Below are positions 56,560 to 64,000 of a stretch of 64,000 nt of DNA, piece after piece. The stretch spans positions 372,001-436,000 of the forward strand of contig CAWIQY010000006.1 of the NCBI GenBank assembly GCA_963838375.1. Direction: 5' to 3'. The DNA comes from DVED01 sp963838375 (GTDB lineage Bacteria; Cyanobacteriota; Cyanobacteriia; Cyanobacteriales; Geitlerinemataceae). Each line of letters starts with the position of its first letter. Within the stretch, counting starts at the first letter, position 1. The notes below the pieces were generated by a model that was not told where the DNA came from, made no database searches, and saw only the letters and a list, made by a program, of their open reading frames with translations. The position numbers and the translations under genes are program-made.

Positions 56560-56791
56560 CGTGACTCTTGGGAGATAGGGGTAGATCTATCTCACTTTAC
56601 CAATTTCTTGGGATATATCAATTATGCGCGATCGCATAGCGACTCCGCAGGAGTATCGCCCTCTTCATTCTGGGCTAAAACATTGATTTTGGGTGAGGGT
56701 CGATCGATCGTTCCAGGGATTATACGATCGAGGTAGGAGATTTGCAAAAATCGATCGTGCGTTGTTTCGCAAAGTGACGAGGAACCCTCAA

Positions 56792-57388
56792 ATGATTGCC
56801 GAACCGAGATCCAATAGCTCTATGACTGCGGAAGAATATCTCACATGGGAAGCCGAGCAGGAACTGCGTCACGAATATATTGATGGCGAAATTGTGGCGA
56901 TGACAGGCGGGACTCTGGCTCATGCCAAAATTTATCTCAATTTTTACAGAGCTTTGTACCCTCACTTACGTCAACGAGGCTGCGACGCTTACGTGTCGGA
57001 TGCTAAAGTTCAAGCGCGTCCCAATAGTCGTTATTTCTATCCGGATTTGGTGGTAACTTGCGACTCTGAGGATTTAAAAGCTCGAGACTTTGTGCGAAAT
57101 CCGACAATGATTGTTGAAGTGCTGTCTCCCAGTACGGCAGCGTACGACCGCACGAAAAAACTAAAATACTATCGCCAAATTCCCAGTTTGCAAGAATATA
57201 TTTTAGTCGATTCGGAATCGATGTCGGTGGAAATTTATCGTCGGGGAGAGGGTAAATTTTGGCTGTACTATGCCTATGAAACTGGAGAGACGATCGCCTT
57301 AGATAGTATTGAGTTTGAATGCGCGATCGAACTCTTATACGAAGGAGTCACATTCGAGCCGAAGAGCGAGGATGAAATGGAAGATTGA
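56792..57388 (+). CDS. Uma2 family endonuclease (DUF820)
   Basis: A protein of about 198 residues with the compact Uma2 fold: MTAEEYLTWEAEQELRHEYIDGEIVAMTGGT, DAKVQARPNSRYFYPDLVVTCD, FVRNPTMIVEVLSPSTAAYDRTKKLKYYRQIPSLQEYILVD. The acidic residues of the PD-(D/E)XK core (PDLVV and EVLSPS) are present. ATG at 56792 has GAGGAA eight bases upstream; a longer frame from 56693 adds 33 residues without match. It lies between two repeat-protein genes and opposite to them, with about 130 bp on the left and 20 bp on the right. Confidence 0.92.
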   Translation: MIAEPRSNSSMTAEEYLTWEAEQELRHEYIDGEIVAMTGGTLAHAKIYLNFYRALYPHLRQRGCDAYVSDAKVQARPNSRYFYPDLVVTCDSEDLKARDFVRNPTMIVEVLSPSTAAYDRTKKLKYYRQIPSLQEYILVDSESMSVEIYRRGEGKFWLYYAYETGETIALDSIEFECAIELLYEGVTFEPKSEDEMED

Positions 57389-57408
57389 TTCGCTCTTCAG
57401 ATTGCCTT

Positions 57409-58871
57409 TTATAAGCTTACTGTCGCGATCGCCTGTTCTATAATTTCTGTAGCCTTTTCGGGTTGTCCGTTCTCGGCTAAAGTGTCGGCAATTACGGTTA
57501 ACACCAAGGCTTTTTCCCCGTCATCGGCAAGAGTCCCGGCGATTTCGAGGGATCGATCGATTTCTCCGGCTTCGGCTAAGGTAAAAATAATTCTACGCAA
57601 CGCCAAGGGTTTCCATCGGCTATCGGGAATGGTTCGGGCGATTTCGAGGGATCGATCGATGTTTCCAGCTTCGGCTAAGGCACCAGCAATCCCAATCAAC
57701 GCCAAGGCTTTTTCCTCATCATCGGCAAGAGTCCCGGCGATTTCGAGGGATCGATCGATGTTTCCAGCTTTGGCTAAGGTAACAGCAATCCAACGCAAGG
57801 CCGAGGCTTTCCATTCGTCATCGGTAATAGTCCCGGCGATTTCGAGGGATCGATCGATTTCTCCAGCTTTGGCTAAGGCAGGGGCAATGTTACCCAACGC
57901 CCAGGCTTTTTGCCCTTCATCGGTAATAGTCCCGGCGATTTCCAAAGCCCGTTCGATTTTTCCGGCTGCGGTTAAAGCTGGGGCAATCTCACCCAACACC
58001 GAGGCTTTCCATCGTTCATCAGTAATGGTCCGGGCGACTTCCAAAGATCGATCGACTTCTCCACCTTCGGCTAAGATAACAGCAATCTCACGCAATGCCT
58101 TGGCTTTTTCCCATTCATCGGTGAATCGTCCCGGCGATTTCCAAAGATCGATCGATTTCTCCAGCTTCGGCTAAGACAGCGGCAATTAAGGATAACGCCA
58201 TGGCTTTTTGCTCATCATCGGTAAAAGTCCCGGCGATTTCCAACGCCCGTTCTATTTCTCCGGCTTCGGTTAAGACAACAGCAATCCCACGTAACGCCGC
58301 GCTTTTTTGCCATTCAACGGTAAATGTCCCCACCACATCAAATGCCCGCTCGATGTTTCCGGCTTCGGCTAAGGCATCGACAATCCCACGCAACGCCCAG
58401 GCTTTTTGCTCTTCATCGGTAATCGTCCCGGCGATTTCCAATGCTCGTTCGATTTTTCCGGCTTCGGTTAAGGCTGGGGCAATCCCATGCAATGCCAAGG
58501 CTTTTTGCTCGTCATCGGTAATCGTCCCGGCGATTTCCAATGCCCGCTCGATTTTTCCGGCTTCGGTTAAAGCTGGGGCAATCTCACCCAACACCGAGGC
58601 TTTTCCATCGTTCATCAGTAATCGTCCGGGCGATTTCCAAAGATCGATCGAACTGTCCCACCTTGGCTAGGGCTACAGCAATTTGGAATAGCACTTGTGG
58701 ATTTTGGTTTTGGGTTTGAGCTAACTCCAAAGGCTCAACGGATAGTTCCCCAGCATGACCCATAGTAGCCAATTTTTCGTTGCCCGATACGGGAGTTGCC
58801 GTCAATCCGGCACGCGGCGAGAGAACCGCCAGAGAAGCGAGTAAGGGAATGAAAGATGTCTGAAGTTTCAT
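57409..58871 (-). pseudogene. Exported helical-repeat protein A, two frame breaks
   Basis: The protein begins MKLQTSFIPLLASLAVLSPRAGLTA, the shared signal peptide, and ends with ADTLAENGQPEKATEIIEQAIATVSL, the shared cap, with about twelve 33-residue repeats between. The frame is interrupted near 58602, where a run of four T (sense AAAA) replaces three found at the equivalent place in other repeats, and near 58123, where one base is extra. Both are single-base insertions. If real they truncate the protein; if bridged it is about 485 residues. It follows repeat gene B by 53 bp on the same strand, so the two are probably one transcript. Confidence 0.8.
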
Positions 58872-58924
58872 GGTGTTGTTGGTTAGTAGAATCGGTGTTC
58901 TGGTTGTTGTCGGCGATGTGCTTT

Positions 58925-61090
58925 TTATAACCGGGCAAATACGATCGCCTGTTCTATAATTTCTGTAGCTCTTTCTTTTTGTCCGTTCTCGGCTAAAGTA
59001 TCGGCAATTTCGGTTAACCTCTGGGCTTTGAACCCGTCATCGGGAATAGTCTGAGCCAGTTGTAAAGCTTGCTCCATTTCCCCCCAGCCGGCTAAGGTCA
59101 TAGAAATCCAAGCCAACGCCCGGGATTTCTCCTTCTCGTCGGTAATCGTCCCGGCTAGTTGTAAAGCTCGCTCCATTTCTACCCCCTGGGCTAAGGAAAT
59201 AGACATCCAAGCCAACGCCTGGGATTTCGACTGCTCGTCGGTAATGCTCCCGGCGACTTCTAAGGCTCGTTCGACCAACCCCGTGTGAGCTAAGCCAACA
59301 GCCATCCAACCCAACGCCTCGGCTTTTAACCCGTCATCAGCCAGGGTCCCGGCGACTTCTATTGCTCGTTCGATTCCTCCCGTTTCGACTAAGGCAAAGG
59401 CAATCTCTCCCAATGCGTCGGCTTTCCACTCCTCATCGGTAAGAGTCCCGGCTAGTTGCAAGGCTCGCTCCATTTCCCCGCCTTTGGCTAAAATAGTAGC
59501 GATCCCACCCAACGCCCTGGATTTCGACTCCTCATCGGTCATGGTTCCGGCGACTTCCATTGCTCGTTCGTAGACCAACTCCACCGGAGTATCGATTCCC
59601 CCCGCTTCGGCAGCAGCCATCTGACGCAACACCTGGGCTTTACTCCAGTCATCGGTAAGGGTTCCGGCGACTTCTATTGCTCGCTCCATTTCTCCCGCTT
59701 GGGCTAAAGATGCAGCCATTTCACCCAGCGCCTGGGCTTTAATCCAGTCATTGGTAATGGTTCCGGCGACTTCTATTGCTCGATCGATTTCCCCCGCTTG
59801 GACTAAGGCAGCGGTAATCTTGGGCAACGCCAGGTCTTTACTCGTGTCATCGGTAATGGTGTCAGTCAGTTGTATAGCTCGCTCCATTTCTCCCGCTTGG
59901 GCTAAAGATGCAGCCATTTCACCCAGCGCCAAGGCTTTATTCGTGTCATCGGTAATGGTGTCAGCCAGTTGTAAAGCTCGATCGATTTCCCCGGCTTGGG
60001 CTAAGGCAATGGCAATCTCACGCAACGCCTGGTCTTTACTCGTGTCATTGGTAAGGGTGTCAGCTAGTTGTAAAGCTCGATCGATTTCCCCGGCTTTGGC
60101 TAAGGCAATGGCAATCCCAGACAATGCCCAGGCTTTACTCGTGTCATTGGTAAGGGTGTCAGTCAGTTGTAAAGCTCGTTCGATTTCCCCGGCTTTGGCT
60201 AAGGCAATGGCAATCTCACGCAACGCCTGGGCTTTTAACCCGCCATCGGCAAGAGTCCCGGCGACTTCTAAAGCTTGCTCCATTTCCCCCGCTTGGGCTA
60301 AAGATGCAGCTATCTCAGCCACCTTCCCGGCTTTGTATTCGTCATCAGTAAGAGTTTGAGCCGCTTCCACAACCCGATCGACCACTCCGGCTTCGACTGA
60401 GGCAATGGTAATTTCACCCAACCTCAAGCCCTTACTCCAGTCATTGGGAATCGTCTCCGCTACTTCTATTGCCTGTTCGATTTCCCCGGCTTTGGCTAAG
60501 GCAATGGCAATCTCACCCAAAGCCCAGGTTTTCTGTTCGTCATCAGTCAGAGTTTGAGCGACTTCCACAACCCGATCGACTTCTCCCAATTCGAGTAAGG
60601 GCGCAACCATCTCACGCAACGCCCAGGCTTTCCACTCATCATCAATCGTCCGAGCCACTTCTATTGCCCGTTCGACCACTCCGGCTTCGGCTAAGGCAAC
60701 GGCAATCTCACGCAACGCCCAGGCTTTCCACTCATCATCAATCGTCCAGGCTACTTCTATTGCCTGTTCGACAATTCCAGCTTCGGCTAAAGCAACGGCA
60801 ATCTGACGCAACGCCCAGGTTTGGTATTGGTCATCAGTAATCTTCCCCGCCACTTCTATTGCTCGATCGAACTGTCCGACTTTGGCTAAGACGCCAGCAA
60901 TTTGGTATAATAATTCAGGGTCGCGATCGAGTGTTTGAACCAACTGGAACGGCTGAACGGATAATTTTTCAGTATTGCTAATAACACCCGAATTCTTGGT
61001 ATCCGATACAGAAATTGCTGTCAATCCGGCACGGGGTGCGAGAACCGCCAGAGACGCCAGCAAAGGAATTAGAGATATTTGAGGTTTCAT
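58925..61090 (-). CDS. Exported helical-repeat protein B, intact
   Basis: This is the only uninterrupted member, about 721 residues. It starts MKPQISLIPLLASLAVLAPRAGLTA, a clear signal peptide. After a Ser/Gln-rich N-terminal segment come about nineteen repeats of 32-34 residues, typically KAQALGEMAASLAQAGEMERAIEVAGTLTDDWS. It ends in DTLAENGQKERATEIIEQAIVFARL. Each repeat should form two helices, so the whole is a long superhelix. A GTG at 61096 would add two residues; ATG at 61090 is used. The repeats are similar enough at DNA level that unequal exchange could change their number. It resembles TPR proteins by length but no family is recognised with certainty. Confidence 0.88.
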   Translation of the reverse strand: MKPQISLIPLLASLAVLAPRAGLTAISVSDTKNSGVISNTEKLSVQPFQLVQTLDRDPELLYQIAGVLAKVGQFDRAIEVAGKITDDQYQTWALRQIAVALAEAGIVEQAIEVAWTIDDEWKAWALREIAVALAEAGVVERAIEVARTIDDEWKAWALREMVAPLLELGEVDRVVEVAQTLTDDEQKTWALGEIAIALAKAGEIEQAIEVAETIPNDWSKGLRLGEITIASVEAGVVDRVVEAAQTLTDDEYKAGKVAEIAASLAQAGEMEQALEVAGTLADGGLKAQALREIAIALAKAGEIERALQLTDTLTNDTSKAWALSGIAIALAKAGEIDRALQLADTLTNDTSKDQALREIAIALAQAGEIDRALQLADTITDDTNKALALGEMAASLAQAGEMERAIQLTDTITDDTSKDLALPKITAALVQAGEIDRAIEVAGTITNDWIKAQALGEMAASLAQAGEMERAIEVAGTLTDDWSKAQVLRQMAAAEAGGIDTPVELVYERAMEVAGTMTDEESKSRALGGIATILAKGGEMERALQLAGTLTDEEWKADALGEIAFALVETGGIERAIEVAGTLADDGLKAEALGWMAVGLAHTGLVERALEVAGSITDEQSKSQALAWMSISLAQGVEMERALQLAGTITDEKEKSRALAWISMTLAGWGEMEQALQLAQTIPDDGFKAQRLTEIADTLAENGQKERATEIIEQAIVFARL

Positions 61091-61356
61091 CGTCACTGTT
61101 GAGAAATCGGGGTTGAGAAATCGAGCTATATCTACACCCTAACAACTTTTATATCGATCTAGCAGAATTCAGCTAAAACAGCGGCATTTTTTACTATTGC
61201 TTAAATCAGAGAACGGTCATCTAGAAAGAGATCGATCGACAAGATAGTCCGGATTAACTTTCTCTATTTTTTTACCTGTGAGAAAAATTCCATCTCCAAC
61301 TCATCGATTCCTCGGATAAAATAGAAGATAACTTTGATAAAAATGTTGCTAATTTT

Positions 61357-61647
61357 ATGAGCGATCGTCTTCATTCTCGCAAACCCGCTCTCATCAAAAA
61401 CTTATGGATTTTGGCGGCACTCGCTTATTTAAGCTTATATGTTTGGGCTCGTCAAAATTTTATCTTAGTTCATGCAACGACAACCCGAACCGATGGAGAC
61501 AAACAAGCCCTCTCTCATTCGATCGAAAATGCCGACTGCGGGATTCCTCTCTTGAATCCTTCTTACTGCTACCTGGTCACAATTTCCGGATGGGTTTTTC
61601 TGCCGTTTCGCCTCGCAGAAACGGCATATTGGTACATCGTTGATTAA
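61357..61647 (+). CDS. Small membrane protein of unknown function
   Basis: A 96-residue protein, opposite to the repeat genes. It has a basic start (MSDRLHSRKPALIKN), a hydrophobic helix (LWILAALAYLSLYVWA, about residues 16-31), an extracytoplasmic loop with two cysteines (ENADCGIPLLNPSYC) and a second hydrophobic stretch (YLVTISGWVFLPFRLAETAYWYI). The cysteine pair could be a disulfide. I recognise no family. Its place between two repeat-protein genes may be meaningful or accidental. Confidence 0.6.
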   Translation: MSDRLHSRKPALIKNLWILAALAYLSLYVWARQNFILVHATTTRTDGDKQALSHSIENADCGIPLLNPSYCYLVTISGWVFLPFRLAETAYWYIVD

Positions 61648-61655
61648 AATTGGAG

Positions 61656-61820
61656 AATGGCTAATGAGTCAGCGATCGGCGATCGAACCCCTCGATGTTG
61701 GAGGGACGGGGTTTTCTATAAGCCCGCCGCCGCGATCGCCTGTTCTATAATTTCTATAGCTGGTTCGGGTTGTCCGTTCTCGGCTAAAGTGTCGGCTATT
61801 GCGGTTAACGCCCAAGCTTT
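61656..61820. repeat. 3'-end repeat of the repeat-protein genes, copy 1
   Basis: This segment, covering the 3' end of repeat gene D and 60 bp past it, is nearly identical to 63096-63260, exactly 1440 bp away. It includes the GCTAATGAGTCAGC lead, the GATCGAACCCCTCGATGTTG stretch and the shared C-terminal cap codons. Confidence 0.85.
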
Positions 61821-63084
61821 CTCCGACTCATCGGTCATGGTCTGCACCATATCCATTGCTCGATCGATTTCTCCCGCTTCTGCTAAAGCCACCGCAATCT
61901 CTCGCAACGCCATGGCTTTCCACCATTCATCGGTAATAGTCCCCGCCACAGTTAATGCCCGTTCGATTTCTCCAGCCCCGGCTAAGATAGCAGCAATATC
62001 GTGCAATGTCTCGCCTTTCCACCCTTCAGAAACAAGGGTTTGAACCACCTCTAGCGCCCGATCGATTTCTCCGGCTTCGGCTAAGGTGTAAGCAATATTG
62101 CGCAACGTCCAGGCTTTCTGCGATTCATCCAACTCATCGGTAATCGTCCCCGCTACAGTTAATGCTCGATCGATCTCTCCGGCTTCGGCTAAGGTGTAAG
62201 CAATCCAAGACAATGCCCAGGCTTTCGTGCGACTCATCGGTAATAGTCCCGGCCATAGTCAATGCCCGATCGATCTGTCCGGCTTCGGCTAAGGTGTAAG
62301 CAATCCCAGACAATGCCCAGGCTTTCTCCGACTCATCGGTAATAGTCCCCGCCATAGTCAATGCTCGATCGATTTCTCCAGCTTTGGCTAAAGCCACTGC
62401 AATATCGCGCCATGCCCAGGCTTTCGTTGACTCATCGGTAATAGTCCCGGCCAGAGTTAATGCTCGATCGATCTCTCCGGCTTCGGCTAAGGTGTAAGCA
62501 ATCCCAGACAATGCCCAGGCTTTCGTTGACTCATCGGTAAGAGTCCCAGCTACAGTTAATGCTCGATCGATCTCTCCGGCTTTGGCTAAGGTGTAAGCAA
62601 TCCCAGACAATGCCGAGGCTTTCGTTGACTCATCGGTAATAGTCCCGGCTACAGTCAATGCTCGATCGATCTCTCCGGCTTCGGCTAAGGTGTGAGCAAT
62701 CCCAGACAATGCCCAAGCTTTCTCCGACTCATCAGTAATAGTCCCGGCTACAGTTAATGCTCGATCGATTTCTCCAGCTTTGGCTAAGGTGTAAGCAATC
62801 CCAGACAATGCCGAATTTTCTAGGTAACTGTCTGCCGTTTGAGCCATCTCTAGTGCCCGATCGATTTCTCCGGCTTTGGCTAAAGCCATCGCAATCTGGT
62901 ACAACAGTTCGGGGTCGGAGTCGGAGACTTGAGCCAACTGCAAAGGCTTAACGGACAATTCCCCAGCATTGCCCATCGCACCCAAATTCTCGGTTTGGGT
63001 TACAGCAATTGCCCCCAATCCAGCACGCGGGGTCAGCAGAGTCAGGGACGCGAGTAGGGGGATGAGGGATGTGTGAGGTTTCAT
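61716..63084 (-). pseudogene. Exported helical-repeat protein D, one frame break near 62228
   Basis: The protein starts MKPHTSLIPLLASLTLLTPRAGLGA, the family signal peptide, and has about eleven 33-residue repeats, most very alike (KAWALSGIAYTLAEAGEIDR then ALTVAGTITDES). Near 62228 one extra base (GAGTCGCACGAAAG against GAGTCAACGAAAG in sister repeats) shifts the frame; the rest continues to the cap ADTLAENGQPEPAIEIIEQAIAAAGL. Bridged, it has about 455 residues. Near-identity among its repeats means recent amplification, more so than in A-C. Confidence 0.8.
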
Positions 63085-63095
63085 GATGTTTGTAT

Positions 63096-63260
63096 AATGG
63101 CTAATGAGTCAGCTGTCGGCGATCGAACCCCTCGATGTTGGAGGGACGGGGTTTTCTATAAGCCCGCCGCCGCGATCGCCTGTTCTATAATTTCTATAGC
63201 TGGTTCGGGTTGTCCGTTCTCGGCTAAAGTGTCGGCAATTGCTGTTAACGCCCAGGCTTT
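63096..63260. repeat. 3'-end repeat of the repeat-protein genes, copy 2
   Basis: The second copy of the segment at 61656-61820, lying just upstream of repeat gene D's start. It implies a duplication of a 1440-bp unit, or of the gene end, in this array. Confidence 0.85.
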
Positions 63261-63290
63261 GCGCCCGTCATCGGCAATGGATCGCTGTAG
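63156..63290 (-). pseudogene. 3' stump of a fifth helical-repeat gene
   Basis: The frame reads DDGRKAWALTAIADTLAENG, then QPEPAIEIIEQAIAAAGL and a stop at 63156, so it encodes only the shared C-terminal cap. Its 5' part is missing; about 10 bp upstream lies the stop of xisI (63302). A full repeat gene has probably been replaced or cut away here by the xisI/xisH segment. Confidence 0.8.
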
Positions 63291-63301
63291 TTCAGCCAAA
63301 A

Positions 63302-63643
63302 TCAGGCAATGGCACATTCTGTTAAATGTCGTTTGCTCGGATGATGAAACCCTAAAACAATGTCACTTCTGGGAACGCTTGCCTCAATTAAATCGGCAGC
63401 TATACCATTTTCCGTCCAGTCTTCTTCGATCCAGATTTTGCCTTGATGAATCCGGATGTGAACTGTGACATTCCGAACGCGATGCTGACCTTCCCAGCCA
63501 ATTTCAAACCATAAATATTGATCGCGTACTTCATCGAAAGCAATCATGGTCTCCAAATTGGGTTCGGGCGACTGCAAATCTAAATTATAGTATTTTGTTA
63601 ATATTTCTTGAATGAGTTGGCGATAGTGTTTTAACTTATCCAT
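63302..63643 (-). CDS. xisI: XisI family protein, intact
   Basis: A 113-residue XisI: MDKLKHYRQLIQEILTKYYNL, then VRDQYLWFEIGWEGQHRVRNVTVHIRIHQGKIWIEEDWTENGIA and ASVPRSDIVLGFHHPSKRHLTECAIA. It overlaps xisH by 13 bp (63631-63643), the coupled order seen in other cyanobacteria. Function: partner of XisH, first described in developmentally regulated DNA excision; no enzyme motif is visible. It is only about 45% similar by eye to the broken xisI at 54877, so the two pairs are not a recent copy of one another. Confidence 0.93.
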   Translation of the reverse strand: MDKLKHYRQLIQEILTKYYNLDLQSPEPNLETMIAFDEVRDQYLWFEIGWEGQHRVRNVTVHIRIHQGKIWIEEDWTENGIAADLIEASVPRSDIVLGFHHPSKRHLTECAIA

Positions 63644-64000
63644 CGGGTAATCACCTCTTGTTCAATTTCAACTACGATTAAAAGAAACTTCCCATTACGA
63701 ATAACAAGTTCTACAGCAGGTCTTTGGAAAAAATCCAAATAAACATTTTCAGATACAGCCAAATAAAGTGTGTACTCAGGAGCCGTGACATCAATGAGTT
63801 GCCGATAGATGAAATATTGTCCTATTGCTTTTTCTAAATCGCTCATCAACGATAAGCCAGCAAAGGTTTTAATCTCAACGATTATCTTTTTACCTTCACG
63901 TTCGGCTGCTAAAGTCCTCTCTGCCGCTAAATCAGCATAAAGTTTAGTTCCTTTATATTTAATCGTGTAAGGATCGTGAGTAATCCTCCAACTTTCTTTG
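63631..64000 (-). CDS. xisH: XisH family protein, 5' end outside window
   Basis: The frame runs in from the right edge and ends at 63631. The visible part, about 122 residues, starts KESWRITHDPYTIKYKGTKLYADLAAERTL and has the PD-(D/E)XK pattern YADLAAE and IVEIKTF, followed by DLEKAIGQYFIYRQLID and the end ITRWIS. The first roughly 15 residues are missing. It is the partner of the xisI next to it. Together they face the other pair at 54464-55253 across the repeat-gene array. Confidence 0.88.
   Translation of the reverse strand, partial: KESWRITHDPYTIKYKGTKLYADLAAERTLAAEREGKKIIVEIKTFAGLSLMSDLEKAIGQYFIYRQLIDVTAPEYTLYLAVSENVYLDFFQRPAVELVIRNGKFLLIVVEIEQEVITRWIS

Noticed and set aside
57482..60840. 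Long open frames on the plus strand across the repeat-protein genes (for example 57482-58174, 58200-58670, 59751-60359)
   Set aside because: They are antisense shadows. The periodic 99-bp repeat of the true genes gives periodic, stop-free but meaningless translations such as ARSISPAxAKAMAIS.

Overview
The window comes from a cyanobacterium, most likely a filamentous one. Signs are the many GCGATCGC/CGATCG (HIP1-like) sites, a tmRNA whose tag reads ANNIVKFERQAVAA, a Gap2-type GAPDH, DUF1815 and DUF2839 proteins, a PatA-like regulator, heptameric tandem repeats, Uma2 nuclease genes and two xisH/xisI pairs. Identifications rest on reading the translations and on family knowledge; no database search was run.

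Left part (1-23.6 kb): a P-loop ATPase cut by the window edge, moaB, two small cyanobacterial proteins, an alpha/beta hydrolase, a membrane-anchored PstS-like protein and a giant multidomain glycosyltransferase/methyltransferase (5.9-12.1 kb). Then come a CheR-like methyltransferase, the PcrA helicase, the tmRNA gene, an ExbB/TolQ-like protein, a MidA-family methyltransferase, murB, murC, nadD and gap2. The long leader of gap2 holds what looks like the right end of an old IS200/IS605 element.

Middle part (23.6-46.3 kb): small membrane and secreted proteins, a methyltransferase whose 3' end touches a TnpB-only IS200/IS605 element, and a run of signalling genes (REC-GAF, PatA-like, hybrid histidine kinase, REC-adenylate cyclase) mixed with hisA, fabG, an HD-type protein and deoC. 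A glucan/trehalose group follows (malQ, a treS-maltokinase-like fusion, a GT4 glycosyltransferase), then an MFS exporter.

Right part (46.3-64 kb): a Uma2 nuclease, recO, a broken trypsin-RTX gene, speE, and clpB with a fresh 171-bp tandem duplication of its 5' end. The last 9.5 kb is the most unusual region. Four paralogous, probably exported proteins made of about 33-residue helical repeats, plus the 3' stump of a fifth, lie between two inward-facing xisH/xisI pairs, with a second Uma2 gene and a small membrane protein between them.

At least ten single-base frame breaks occur in otherwise well-conserved genes (near 6036, 37945, 48648, 48702, 49839, 55026, 56061, 58123, 58602 and 62228). They may be assembly errors or real decay. 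They affect how the giant glycosyltransferase, the SH3 protein, the trypsin-RTX protein, one xisI and three repeat proteins should be read.
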